Source: Pristionchus mayeri (lineage: Eukaryota > Nematoda > Chromadorea > Rhabditida > Neodiplogasteridae). Taken from it: 64,000 nucleotides of DNA. The notes beneath the pieces were generated by a model, which was not told the origin of the DNA, ran no database searches, and saw nothing but the letters and a program-made list of their open reading frames with translations. The stretch spans positions 18,903,067 to 18,967,066 of the forward strand of contig BTRK01000002.1 in the NCBI GenBank assembly GCA_036245805.1. Direction: 5' to 3'. Both the position numbers and the translations under genes were made by a program. Shown piece after piece: positions 1-13,613 of the stretch (positions within the stretch are counted from its first letter, which is position 1; each line of letters starts with the position of its first letter).

Positions 1-30
1 TGAAACTAATCAACGAAAAATGTAGGATAA

Positions 31-1620
<1,590 letters not shown>

Positions 1621-1693
1621 GTGAGAGAGGGGGGGGGGTAGGGAGAGGGGCATTGCAAACTCTGACTCTCCTGCTATTCTTATACTCGTATCT

Positions 1694-2661
1694 TTAACAG
1701 AGGAAATCTGATAGAATTTAGATTCTCCCTGTAGTGTCCGTCTGTTTTTTGTAAATCGTGAACGGCTCATCCAAACCCCGTACATATATAGTAATTCTGA
1801 ACGATCTCGACGAGATAAGCATTTTTCATGTTGGACTTGAAGGTCTTGCACGTCGGTGAAAAAAGTTATGGCCATTTGAATTTTAAAAATCGATGCCATG
1901 AACGAACGGTGCTCGAAAACAAACCAGTTTTACTTTCGTTCCATTCCTCATGCATTTTTACTCCTAGTGCCAAATTCATAGGAAAATCGATGTGGTGGAA
2001 GATATCTAAATGGTCTAAGGAGTATTGCGAAGTCGTGGTTTTTTGGCCAAAAAAACATGATTTTTTACGCCTAAAAATTTTCTTTCACGCTTTGGGGAGG
2101 AGATATGTGCAAATTCGTTTTCTACGGCTCGAAATACGTCAGAAAAAATTGAACCCGACTTATTCCGAGATTTTCTATTTTTGACCTCAAATCACCGAAA
2201 AAATTTTTGACTAACTCCTTAGACTATTTAGATATCTTCCACCCCATCGATTTACCTATGAATTTGGATGTAGGGGTAAAAATGCATGAGGAATCGAACG
2301 AAAGTAAAACTGGTTTGTTAACGAGCACCGTTTTTTCATGGCATCGATTTTTAAAATTCAAATGGCCATAACTTTTTTCACCGACGTGCAAGACCTTCAA
2401 GTCCAACATTAAAAATGCTTATCTCGTCGAGATCGTTCAGAATTACTATATATGTACGGGGTTTGGATGAGCCGTTCACGATTTACAAAAACCGACCTCG
2501 CCGTTGAGGCGCGCCACAGGGAATTAGGTGTCAGAGATACGGCTTCCTAAAGTCGATTTTCGTGATCTACGTGAAAAACTATGCCAGGTGGCTAATGTCC
2601 AGCATAGGTAATTTTTTTGCTGTACGGACGTATCTCGATTCTCTCAGATTTCCTCTGTTAA
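1694..2661. repeat. fold-back (long inverted-repeat) element
   Basis: The two halves are reverse complements of each other. The outer ends read TAACAGAGGAAATCTGA and its complement (1695 and 2660). The inner arms continue through TCGACGAGATAAGC (about 1808 and 2425), GTTATGGCCATTTGAA and AGATATCTAAATGG (about 2000 and 2230). A unique AT-rich centre of about 180 bases lies near 2035-2210. The arms are not identical in length and one carries an insertion. No transposase is seen, so this is a non-autonomous element. It sits directly after the last recognisable malic-enzyme exon. A copy of one arm recurs at 19047-19206. Confidence 0.88.
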
Positions 2662-2875
2662 TCTCAAAATAATAATCATAATCTTGTCGATCTTTGATCT
2701 TTAGCAGCCTTTAATGATTCTTGTAAATGCTGAACTTTGATCTCTATACCAAAGGTCAGATTGTTGTTTGTCTTTGATCCTAATGATATTTTGAGTCTGA
2801 TCTTTGATCTATGGATAATGAGAATGAGACTTGAACGAAGAAGATAATGCGAATTCTACAATGTTCGATTTCAGG

Positions 2876-2958
2876 CCCTGCTTTCCGTTTCATTCTTGTC
2901 TCTCGTCATTTTGACCTCATTTCTGACTGTGGCAACAGCGAAGAGAATTGGGAAGAAG
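2876..2958 (+). CDS. possible isolated exon encoding a hydrophobic segment
   Basis: An open stretch begins after TTTCAG and ends at AAGAAG before GTACAT. It would encode ALLSVSFLSLVILTSF followed by a basic tail, which resembles a membrane segment or signal anchor. It lies after the fold-back element, where the malic enzyme C-terminus should be, but it does not match that enzyme. It could be the first exon of the next gene or part of a fusion created by the insertion. Evidence is limited to splice sites and hydrophobicity. Confidence 0.25.
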
Positions 2959-3757
2959 GTACATTCACCACGAACATTTTATATGAATGGTTCTGACGAT
3001 AAAGCAGATCCATAAATTCGGGTGGACGTTTCTAAGTTCAAAATACTACAGTTTTATGAATCACATGGTGAGGAGGTAGATTCGTGGCTTTCCTTTCAGA
3101 GACTGCTCTTTATCTTGTTATGCGTCTCTTCTCCTGCGAGGAATATCGGATGGTCGGGACGATCCACTAAGAGTCGATCAAGCAATCGATCACTGACTTA
3201 CAAGAGAGATTGCCCTCTTCCCTACCCGCCGATGAACTCACGCACTGTCTCCGGTTCTTCTAGCTCGAAGGTACTCCCAGCTACCCTTCCCTTCTCTCTC
3301 AACTAACAATGCAAATGAGCGTGTGCTTTCTTTATTGACGATCCTCCTGTAATATTATCCGTAAATTATGGCTGCTTCAGATCGTATTGTTCACGTTTTA
3401 TTTCCTCTCACAATTTGAAGTAGTAGAGGCGGAACAATCCCAATCAATCTCTCAATTTTCATGTACGTTGATCTATGTACCTTGGTCGAGATATTCTCGT
3501 GCTTCCCACTCCAATCAGTGATTGCAGACTATTACACCCTTCTACAAATGTTGATACCCGTGTCTATGTTTTTCGTTCTTGCTCTCGCCAGGCAATTCCG
3601 GCAGGAAGCGTAAGCACTCTACTCAGTATTCACTCCCTCCATTTATTCTCAGAAGAGAAAGATACCGTACCCATCGGAATTCACTTCCTGTTTATGCGGA
3701 GCAAAGTGAAGTTGGTTTACCCTTACGAGATAACCTGTTATCGATTAACTTACTCAG

Positions 3758-5255
3758 GTAGTCGTGAAGAGAGATGGGAGTGCTGTGATAGAGTTCGCCA
3801 ATACCATGAGCGACTATACCTTTGTGAAGGTACGGTGTAATCATTTCCTCTATCCCGGCGAAGTCAACATAATCGCTGCAGATCGTGGAGGAAACTGGGG
3901 TTTTCGATTGTCTTGACGAACAAGGGAATCTCATCGACCGTAGAAGAGTGCCGTACGGCTACGGAAGGGTCGTGGGAAGGTCCACAATCTTCCTGAGGCG
4001 GAGAGGAGCGAGCAGACTACCGGTAGGTGGAGATTCGGGAATTGAATTTAGTATCTCTTCTCAGCCTACTCTTCAATGGGAGGCAGCAGACTACGTCGAT
4101 GGTGGGGATCCTCCCTCCCAGGTGAACGATGCATCTCCATCCCCACTATTCCCGTCCCTTTAAGTATGCTTATTGTGGCGGATTTGTGCGACTGCGGGAG
4201 GAATCGAAGGAGGAGGAGGTCGCTAGGAAAGCGAAAGCTGCAGCTGCTGCAAATGTCTCCCTGCCTAGTGCAGTACAACAAGACACGAGGCAGCATCAAC
4301 CGCAGATTGCGCACGGCCATCCCCAGCCTGTGAGTGATAGTGTATGCATACTCAGTGATGGATCTATCCTATTCCTCCATGGTCCCTGGTCTATCTTACA
4401 GAATCCATCTCGAGGAAAGAGGAGACAAGAGGGAAAGGAAGAGAGAGAGGATGGAAGGGAGAAGAACGAGGAAGAAGTGGACGAGAAAGAAGATAAGAAA
4501 GAGGAAGAATTGAAGGAGAAAGAAGAGAAGAAAGCTGAAGAAGAGGAAGTGAAAGAAGAAGAGAAGAAAGAGGAAGAGGTCGGGAATTCAGACGAGAAGG
4601 GAGAAGACGATGAGCAAGAAACGAGAGGAATGATCAAAGAGAGAAGAGGGGAGTGGAGAGTTCTCCTCGTTCCAAATGGTACGTCAATTTAGCACCTGAC
4701 ACTAACCACACTTTAATTCTTCTCACTCATTATTAGCCGAAGGAGCAACTGGTTCTCTGAATTCATGACTGCTCTGCAATGGAAAATTGTCTTGCAGGAC
4801 CTCGGTTCGACTTTCGCTGATTTCTCATTGGTTCCAAGCAAGTTTGCGATTACAAAACTAGCGTTGGATCACTGTCATGAAGAATTCTCGAGAGTACGAA
4901 CCATAATCGTGATTTTGGCTTATGAATAATTAAAGATTGCGACATCATCTGGCACCGGCAAATGTTTTTCGCTGAGCGGGGCAACTTCCAAGAGTGGAAT
5001 CAAAACAATAAGCGTGCCTAAGAAACTTACCGATTTGATAATAGGTATGAATAGTTTTAAACGTCGATTTCAAATGAATTGTATCTTCCAGGGAAATTCT
5101 ATTCGGCATTCGGACACGTTGCAAGTGCAAATGATAGTAGCGACTTCAGGAAGGAATTAGGCAATAAATTGTAAGATAAAATTCGATTCCGTCACATTTG
5201 AGAAAACTCCTTATTTTTCAGCAATAAAATTGTATCGAACCTTGGCAAGACCTGA
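3758..5255 (+). CDS. hypothetical protein with acidic repeat exon
   Basis: Candidate exons with plausible boundaries are 3758-3829, 3882-4022, 4065-4121, 4165-4330, 4402-4679, 4799-4893, 4936-5044, 5092-5170 and 5222-5255, ending in TGA. The fifth encodes a long Glu/Lys-rich run (EEEVDEKEDKKEEELKEKEE and similar), likely a charged coiled or disordered region. The C-terminal four exons read DLGSTFADFSLVPSKF, IATSSGTGKCFSLSG, KLTDLIIGKFYSAFGHVAS and NKIVSNLGKT. I recognise no family. The joint between 4679 and 4799 is not settled, so this could be two genes. The 5' end is unknown; weak open stretches lie upstream from about 3100. Confidence 0.5.
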
Positions 5256-5551
5256 AGAGTTCTTCGATTGTCAACTCTTCGATTATCGACGATTTTGATT
5301 AAATAGGATTTTTTGTTGATCCAATTATGATAAAGAAAGTTGATAGAAAGTTCTCTTGAAACCGTCGTTACACCCTCTTCATTGCCTATTATTTTGCATG
5401 AGCATTATACACACAACTTCCTTGGAGAAAAACAAAGTTTATCATTTTCAAAGAATCAACAAAACAACAAGCTTTCGAAAGGAAACACATTTCGTTATCT
5501 ATTAACTGTTCGAAACACTAATCTCCTACTATAAATTTAAATACACGTCAC

Positions 5552-7781
5552 TTATTGATCCGCGGTCTTTTCTTCCTTCGTTGAGAGATGAGAGAGTGAA
5601 TTGACGAGGGAGTGAGGAATCGAGTCCAATGACTGAAATCAATGACACTGTTAAACATGGCGTACGTTTACTTACACTTCCCCACAACATTCTCGGGTCT
5701 TTTCTACATAAGTACTCTTATTGTGGGTAAAGAATTTTAGTGAAAAAAATATTACTGAGCAAAAGTGAGAAATACTAGAACCACTACTGTTCGGATTTAA
5801 ACATTGTGTAAGCAACAAAAATAATATATCTAGTATACAATAATATACAAAATATTATCTGAGAAACACCTTTACAGTTACAATATTCATGGCGTACCAG
5901 AGGAAGTGCTCCGATCTGTTGTGTCAGTATCTGCACTGTCTCTCCATAGAGGCAGTTCAAGTTGGGAAGGGCGGCCAATTTGTCTACTTCGGAGGAAGGA
6001 ATGATGCGAGAGTCGAGGACGTACACTACAAGGATGAAGGATGAAGAGGATATTATCACTTTGATCCAAATTCAAACTTATATTTATAAATTGAATGCTA
6101 ACTGGAAGTTTTTAGAAGAATAAATAAATAAAATTAATTTTTTTTTCACAAGAAAAAGCAAAAGTCACAAGATCTAATGTGCACGCGGGTTATTGATATC
6201 TGTCTATTAAAACATCTATATGGGCTTTGATATACACATAGAAGTGAAAGGGCAACTCACCGAGGGCACGATCCAGTTCAACTTGGTGCACTCCTTCGAT
6301 ATGGTGACGAGTGATTCGGGAGTCTTCCCGAGTAGGAGAGCATTCGAACCGACGAAGACAGGAGAGAGAGAAGAGAGAGGAGTATCTTCGAACACCTACG
6401 GGAGAGAATACTCAGCCATCGAATGGAATCGTTGTTGATAAAGCAGAAATTGGACATCAGAAATTAAAGGAAATTATCGAGCGCACCTTCTTCATGATCG
6501 AGTAGTTGCGGAACCCGATGTCTTTGAGGCGCAGTCTGAAACATTGGAAATGAAACAATATTAACTTACTCCGATGGGGAAGCAAAATATGAGAAGCAAG
6601 CAAACGATTATTAAACAGCATCATTTTTTAAGGATGATAATGACGCCTAATTGAAAGGAATAATTCAAAGTAAGTACTGACTGGTTCTTGGAGAAGTGGA
6701 GTGTTCTTCCGGGGACTGAAGTGAACTGACACACAGCCATCACTCGGAATTCCTCGTTACGTATGTAGTTACGGACCATATCTGCCAAAGCCATCTCGCG
6801 TCAGAGTACTGCAAAGAAAGCAATCATAGGATTTACTGACGAGAGAAATACCATAAATGTGCAACAGAAAAAAATGAAGAAGAAAAATGAAATATTATAA
6901 CGGGGTGAATCGGAAGCTTCCTAACCTCTGATTCGCGGGCGTTCTTATCGAGATACTTCTGGAGGGGTGGCACGCACTGATAAACCGTCTTTGGCATCAC
7001 TGGAGCAACGGCCGCCTCAAAATAATACAGAATTATAATATACACTCGCTAAGTCACTAAGAAACACATACGTTGTCACTTCTACAGAATGTCGTTCGAG
7101 AATGAGCAGTGCAAGAATGATGAGGAGGCACAGAAAGTAAGGACATCGACAACAATTAGTCACTCTAGCTAATCTTATCGTAAGCTTATCACAGATATAG
7201 CATCATACCCTATCCTACCATAATATGGGGAAGGTGGCTGTTAACTTTTCCAATTCATGAATATGTTTAGCGTTCCTAAGGATTGAAATAAGATAAATAT
7301 TTGCAAACATGCGAAATGACACATGCAAGACTGCACTTAGAAATTTGAAATTTTGAGAACGAGTAGATATAGCCCTAAATGAAAATATGAGATAATAAAA
7401 TAAAAAATAAACATGAAAAACGAATTATATGGCCAATATTCAACTGCTCAAATATTGAACGTCCTGCAATACTAACGAAAAAATGATGAACATGTTCATG
7501 AATTGGAAAAGCTACCAGCCAGCCGACTCCTCATACTAACCCCGCTCACTATGGTACGACGAGTGCCCCACACTTTCTTCTAACGCATGCTACTCAAGGG
7601 TACAGAGCAATTGATAAACCCAATTTGATTCAAGAAGAAATTATGTATATAAACAAATACCTCGAACAGACGTTTGTAGTGTCGCGGCTTAGGGTGGGCG
7701 ATATTTCGAGGATACGGCGCGTGCCGATAGAAGCACCGCATCGCGAGCACTCAGAGCAGTCACCGCAGAGTGCGACAGCAT
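5552..7781 (-). CDS. mrpl-10: mitochondrial large ribosomal subunit protein uL10m
   Basis: uL10m anchors the stalk of the mitochondrial large ribosomal subunit. Exons on the minus strand are 7661-7781, 6926-7015, 6682-6794, 6487-6535, 6261-6395, 5898-6025 and 5552-5632. The first encodes MLSHSAVTALSARDAVLLSA, an Arg/Ser/Ala-rich mitochondrial targeting type of N-terminus. Then come ADMVRNYIRNEEFRVMAVCQ, LRLKDIGFRNYSIMKK, LSPVFVGSNALLLGK and LPNLNCLYGETVQILTQQ, which follow the order of animal MRPL10. The third exon appears to start after GCGAG rather than the nearby TTTGCAG, which would break the frame. Two apparent one-base shifts occur, one in CCCACCC of exon 1 and one at the exon 5/6 junction. 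They may be assembly errors or signs of decay. Confidence 0.85.
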
Positions 7782-9116
7782 TCTTAAATATAATTTGCAA
7801 TCAATAAATACACGATAAACATTTTAAAAATTAAATTGAAGAAAACACGATGTGACTTTGGCCAAGATGCATTTTACTTTCTCTCTGAGTATCCACGACG
7901 AGAGAGTATGTAAAATGAGGAGTGCGTGGTCGCGCCGCTTCGCAAAAGTGGCGCGCATTCCACGTTGAAAAATCGGCACGGCAATTTATTTATCAAAACC
8001 CTGTTAAGAATGGTCCCATTCATGCATTTTTAAACACAGAAAGACTTGCTACAAATAGAAATAAACGTATTATTTACTGCAATACATACAGCATCTCTGT
8101 ACAATATACATATCTTGTTACTTGCTCATTGCTAGTGCGGAGGTTGCCTGAGATACTGTACATTTAATTTGAAAAGTTACCACTCCGCAGGATCGTATCA
8201 TGCACCGCAGTGCCCTGATTGGCAATTTGAAACGGACCGTTTTCTTCTGATGTGTTGATAAAAAATTTGCCGTGCCGGAGGAGCGTGCCGCCGCAAATAA
8301 TATAAATGCGCGGCATCAACTTTGCGGGAGTTTAAAAAAGTTATAGTAACAGTATATTACTAGCAAATTCGCATTTTCACGGCCACAATTTTCAACGAGG
8401 ACCTCACACCGTGGAAAATAAGCGAAAAAAAATGTTCGGTGCCGTTGAATTTCGCAACACCAGGATATGAAAATACAGTACTCCTTCGTTGCCGATACCT
8501 GCTTCGTCAAACAACAATTCACATTTCTCTTTTCTTTCCACGAGTCTCAACACCCGTTCCTCTACGAGTCCTCCCTCCACTCATCAACTCAAATGAACCC
8601 GGAAGATTTCGAGTGATTCTCTAATTCCCTCTGTATCTGGGTGCTATCAAAACTACTCCTCTGCTTTACCCCCACTCTTTCTTAATTTTCCCCTCTCTCT
8701 CCCTCAGAAGAGTGATCATCCGAGAGCGAGAGAGTGAATGAATGGGAGAGAGACCAGACAGCGAGAGAGAACGAGGGAACATGCAGATCGAAGTGGACGG
8801 AAGAGAGGATGGATGGGTGAATATTCCGTTGATTGTAACATGAAGCCCCCCTTGCTCATGTGCGTACGCTGGTCCTTTTTTATCGATCACGAGTGTAGAT
8901 TATATCGATCGATGAGATCATCCATCGATTGGTCATCCGCTGTCCGAGTTGTGTAGTAAACAGCCCGTCCCTGATCTACAAATGCGAAATATCAATCGAC
9001 CATTCCTCACTTCAGTTCTCATTTCTGTGCATAGCATGCCCACCATATTTTGTATGAATCTTCTCAAGATGAGAGATTAATCTCATCATCTCTTCATAGC
9101 GTGCAAGATCCATCTA
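7782..9116. other. intergenic stretch with a small inverted repeat
   Basis: No convincing exon is seen. A 25-base imperfect inverted repeat (TCGGCACGGCAATTTATTTA near 7973 and its complement near 8255-8279) encloses about 255 bases. Both flanks are rich in GCGCC and GCGGC words, so this may be a decayed miniature element. The rest holds AT-rich sequence and, at 8690-8820, purine-rich GAGAG runs. Confidence 0.5.
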
Positions 9117-10029
9117 TCAGGTTGGTGCAAAAGTTTTTGCCGATTTGCAGATTTCATTTTTGGTATTGCTGTGCCTTTTATCTTGACCTGATTTTCAACT
9201 GGCCTCTAAGGTAGACGGGTGGTTGGATACTCTGACTAATACCAATTAGTATTAGCCCAAACAGCCAGTATTGTGGACACGGTGTTGATTCAAAGTCGCG
9301 GTGTAGATCGATATGACCATAACTTCCGACGGCCTGTGCTCTGCGAATATCAAAGATAGAGCAAAACCGCAATAGTAGGAGAATGTACATCATCCATAGA
9401 TAATAACAGCATGTTCAAATTGGGTCTGACATTTTAGGCTTAGTGGACATTTATGCTCATATCAATGATATGTTCAGATGCACATGACCAACATATTTCA
9501 GGATCGCATTTTTCCATATCGATCGAGCTGGAGATCTCAAACATAAAACTTAATGTAGCTCATCTCCTCATAAGCTTACATTTTTAGTTTGGTGACTGCT
9601 CGATTGTATTGCGAGAAACTATATTTTCATTAATATTTATGGAAAATATTGACAACGAAATGCTCATCTTTCGGATTATTTCTTTTCTCAGACTTATCAA
9701 AACACCGATATTGTGTGATCAACAGAACAAGCAACCCTTGCTCTATTACTCAGTGAATTGGCTAATTTGAGGGATTTCTGAATCTTAAGGAAATTTAGTC
9801 TAATCAAAGTTAGTCAAAATCGAAATTTAAGCATCTTCGATCAGAAAAATGGAAAAAAATTTTTTTTAGAAAGAACACGAGCAGTAGATTTATATGACAC
9901 TACACGTAGCATAGCTTCGTGGTAGTAGATGGTAACGCCCGTATTTGAGGGCAAGCCTCTTTCGTTACTGGACCAGGAAAATTAATCAAATCCGATACCA
10001 AATCGGCAAAAACTTTTGCACCAACCTAA
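9117..10029. mobile_element. mariner-type non-autonomous element
   Basis: The ends are terminal inverted repeats: TCAGGTTGGTGCAAAAGTTT at the left and its complement, ending TTGCACCAACCTAA, at the right. The match runs about 33 bases. It is flanked by TA on both sides (9115-9116 and 10030-10031), the mariner target duplication. The 913-base interior shows no transposase motif, so this is a deletion derivative or MITE. The TIR differs from the neighbouring mariner, so it belongs to another lineage. Confidence 0.88.
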
Positions 10030-10456
10030 TAATTCGAGTAGTCAGGAGTCTCTTTCCCATTCTGGTCTCCCCTTCTCTCTCGTCCTAGTTTTCGTGACTT
10101 ATTCACTATCCTTCGTTCTTCTTGTCTCTTCAAGAATTCGCGGTGAATCTTACCACCATGCAAAGATACTATTTCCATTGATCCCGCCACTTACTTCTTT
10201 TTGCAATATTTTCACTATCGCTAATCTTTCTTTTGGCTTTTTGGCCCATTTAGTTGCTAGATGATTGCACGATCTCCTTTCTACTCCGAGTTTCCAGATG
10301 TTTTCGTTCTTGATTAGAAATCTTTCTTGAGCTGTATATTATGAGTAACCCAAATTTCTTCCATTATGCTTCCTTCATTCGAGTGCCGAAAGCAATAACA
10401 ATGCGAGTAGTGATGGTTGATATCTCAGACGGTGAAGGGATGCTGTGCACCCGCAG

Positions 10457-10530
10457 GCAACAAAGTGAAACTCCTCCTCGTCTGTGGAATTCTCTCGCGT
10501 GCCACCAATTTCCCCGTGAGAAATCTTCTT
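10457..10530 (+). CDS. possible sugar-transporter exon
   Basis: An open stretch after CCCGCAG encodes GNKVKLLLVCGILSRATNF. This resembles the loop and transmembrane segment after the G-x-x-x-G-R/K-K motif of major facilitator sugar transporters. It lies upstream of the clearer transporter exons at 12671-12990, and the intervening DNA is filled by a mariner and a LINE fragment. The link is inferred from order and character only. Confidence 0.3.
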
Positions 10531-11013
10531 TCTTTCGTGAGGAGTGACAACTTAGACCGCCCAAGGATTATTCTTCGTTCTCGATTGCGAACAGAAAAAT
10601 TTTGATCAGCTGGTAGTGTGTTGCACATCCTTCTTTCCCTTGGTCGTTAGCAATGGGGAAAGTGCGAAATGTCGTCCCTCTCCTTCACATGCACTAAAAG
10701 AGCAACTGAACATTGCATTGACTTTCCCAAGGCCTGATTTTATCAGAAAGCGTAAGGAAGCGCAAATCTATCGAAATATGAACCACTATTGATGCAAACG
10801 GTTCATATTAACTCATTTCAAAAAATAAAAAAAGCTAAATCTCGTTCTTCTCAGATGCTCTCTTCATATCCAATTGCATTGCTCTACTGGGTGCCATTCT
10901 CTCCTTCGTAGGAGTCACATTAAATAATAATTCTTTATCATGCGATATGATAAGATGATTAGGAGTAAATGTTACAGGCAACTTATAACCATGATAATAC
11001 GATGTCATATCTA

Positions 11014-12090
11014 TTAGGTTGAACAGAAAGTCTTTATAAACTTTTTATTTCCCTTCTTCTGGCAATAAAGCGCAAGAGCGAAATCAAACGTATGCACCAT
11101 TGTTATCTACGACAAATCTCCAACGTTCAGGCAACTTATGGATTCCCTCCTTATAGAACCCATCTCGGCGCGAATCAAAATATTGCTTGAGTGCGGCCTC
11201 GATCGCCCCACGGCAAGTGAAGGCCGTTCAGGGCAGATTGTGCGAATTTCTTCTTGAGATTCCGTAGTTGTTTAGTGTAGACATATCCAGTAATTATCCG
11301 CTTCTCGGGTAGGAGCTCCCAGTAAATCGGACCATCCACTCCCCACAAGGCAGAGAGCAAGATTTTCATAGGGTAAAGGTCAGGCTTTGCGACGTCCTGT
11401 GGGGTCTTATTGGCATCCACCCACTGTGCCCTCCTATGGTGATTCTCATAGCAGATCCACTTCTCGACCCCTGTTATGAGACGGTCCAACCATCGATCTC
11501 CAGCGTGAAGAGTGAGTAGAGAAAGGGAATCGTCGACACGGTGGTCAAATTGGTCTTGGGTCAATTTGTGGGGTATGAAACGGCCTAGCTTCTTCTTCTT
11601 GCCAATGGAGACCAATCATTTTACGATGGTGCTTTGCGATACCCCAAGTGTGGCTGCCATGTCGCGGGTATTTGGAAAGGATCCAATTCCACTACGATCC
11701 GTAGCTCATCCAAATCCAGCTCGGGTGGCCTCCCAGACCGGTCACGATCATCCATGGAAAAGTCCCCCTTCTCGAAGAGTTGGTACCAATTGCGCATGGT
11801 CTGGTAGTGAGTGGTATATGAATCGTACACTTCAGCCAACTGACGTTCCTATTCCTTCATTGTAGTGTGAGAGATGAATACGAATAACAGAACGTTGCGG
11901 ATGTGCAAGGCCGTGGGAACAAACATCGTGGTCTTACTAGTGGCAGAATGAAAGGCGTGAAATGGGGAGTTGTTGACCACATAGTCCCTTTGTCATGTGT
12001 TATTCACTAGAGGCGAGGGAACACCAAAGGTCTCGTGCACTGAGCAGTGATCGAGCAAAACAGTTTATAAAGACTTTCTGTTCAACCTAA
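11014..12090 (-). mobile_element. mariner transposon with decayed transposase
   Basis: Terminal inverted repeats TTAGGTTGAACAGAAAGTCT and its complement are flanked by TA (11012-11013 and 12091-12092). On the minus strand the interior encodes mariner transposase pieces. An N-terminal helix-turn-helix part (11621-11839) has YQLFEKGDFSMDDRDRSGRP. A catalytic part (11175-11615) has HKLTQDQFDHRV, ICYENHHRRAQWVD and LLSALWGVDGPIYWELLP, in the region of the second Asp of the DD34D triad. The two parts are in different frames and the element is 1,077 bases, shorter than a typical 1.3 kb mariner. It is dead as an autonomous element. It abuts a LINE fragment. Confidence 0.93.
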
Positions 12091-12132
12091 TAGATGACAA
12101 AGGGGACACGATCAATTACAAATGAGAGTGAA

Positions 12133-12564
12133 TTAGAGATACGAGGAGTAATCAATATTATGAATAGTTTTAACTCTGAGCGAGAACAAATCACTATTTC
12201 TAGAGATAACAATATTATTAGGTATACGATTCCACAGTGTTACAACTCTATTGGTGAGGAATGAGTGGTAGAGAGTGGATGTGGAGTGGTGTTTACGTAA
12301 TTGGAAGAGATTGGGGCGTCTAGGTCTAGGAGGTGCAAGGTAAATAAAGGAGGGACAGCCTATGTCAACATCTGAATGAATCACTTTGTATATGAATGCT
12401 AAGTCAATAATGGAGCGACGGTATCCTAACGGTTCTAATTGAAAGTAACGCAAACGGTTAGGATAAGACCTGTCAGCGATGCCACATTTTAGGAGTACGA
12501 ATTTGGTGAATTTACGCTGAACACGTTCGATGCTATTAGATAGATCTCTACTCTGGGGGTTCAA
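12133..12564 (-). mobile_element. CR1/Jockey-like LINE 3' fragment
   Basis: The minus strand encodes the C-terminal tail typical of CR1/Jockey-type non-LTR reverse transcriptases: SNSIERVQRKFTKFVLLK, then SYPNRLRYFQLEPLGYRRS, DLAFIYKVIH and a final NRVVTLWNRIPNNIV. The 143-residue stretch is open and ends in a stop. The catalytic reverse transcriptase domain and endonuclease are absent, so it is a 5'-truncated copy. The mariner lies immediately downstream of its 3' end. Confidence 0.82.
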
Positions 12565-12670
12565 CGTCCCCGATGTTCGAACTCACCCACTTTCATGCAA
12601 TCACATTCATTGTGCGTTCATAGGTGAAACCGTATCTCCCCTTCTTCATCCTTTCATTTCTTTTCTTCAG

Positions 12671-12990
12671 GTCTTCTTCGTCTCTCGCATCATCGCTTCC
12701 ATCTCTTCTGGAATCTCATTCGGAAGTCTCATTCTCTTCCTTCAGGTATGAATGCTTTTCGCGAAGATTCATGAAATGAAATTGTTCCCGAAGTCAATTT
12801 CATTCCAATTAATAATGTAGAAAATAAAAGTAAAGATAATGTGATCAGGAGGCGACTCCGACTGAACTGCGAGGAGTCACTTCCTTCCTCTCTGAGTCCA
12901 CATTGATAATGACGATGGGGCTGGGCATCGGATTCGGAATGGATGCTGTATTTGGAACGAATCTGCTCGTGCTCACTTCGATTTCTTGAA
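12671..12990 (+). pseudogene. truncated MFS/GLUT-like sugar transporter fragment
   Basis: Two exons (12671-12745 and 12849-12990) encode VSRIIASISSGISFGSLILF followed by QEATPTELRGVTSFLSES, then a hydrophobic segment and a stop. The pattern of a membrane helix, a P-T-E-L-R-G cytoplasmic loop and another helix is the signature around TM4-TM5 of SLC2-type transporters, where the loop normally reads E-x-x-P-x-x-x-R-G. The frame closes with TGA only about 27 residues after the loop, so TM6-TM12 are missing. Upstream parts are separated by transposon insertions. It is most likely a gene relic; a short half-transporter is less likely. Confidence 0.65.
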
Positions 12991-13613
12991 TGAAGAAAAT
13001 TATAATAGTCCCAAAAAAAGCTTTTTGAATGTTTTATCTATGAATTTGAACAGATTCTTAGTCACTCATTCATCAACGTAGATCATCTCCAGGAAGTTTT
13101 TTTCAGATGGTGGGCCTGCTGTCAACTCATCTCTTGGCCAGACCATCTTTTATTCAATATTTCAGCTCTGATCAGAGGCAGTGATATAGGCTCTTTGATC
13201 TCTTTTCTCATTCTACCTAGATCAATCTTCGCATCTATCACTTACCTTTTTTAATCACACTTTATCGACCTAACTTTGAAGAAATGTGAATGATTTATAC
13301 TGGAGATCGTCTCCATCTAGCCATTATTTTCAGCCGGAGACTCTGAGACGCCGGCCGCAAATATTCTGAGAACAATCTGTTTGGCAATATATCCACAAGA
13401 ACAGATAATGGAGTACAAAACATGTATGGTCAGTCAATAATCCCTCGTATTGAGGGCATTTTCTCCAGTGAAGACAGAGGTAGAATGGAGTTCTCCCCAC
13501 ACTTCGAAGCAAAAAAAGTCTGGCCGAATTGATCAATCGAGATAATCGCACTTTCAAGGTTCGTTGAATGCATTTCATACTGGTTAGATCAGTGTAGAGT
13601 GAGGAAAGTGCAG

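Noticed and set aside
4296..4637. Serine/phenylalanine-rich open frame on the minus strand
   Set aside because: It is the complement of the Glu/Lys-rich exon of the plus-strand gene.
12600..12670. Possible extra transporter exon before 12671
   Set aside because: No acceptor or reading frame fits the transporter family; it is more likely intron or LINE flank.
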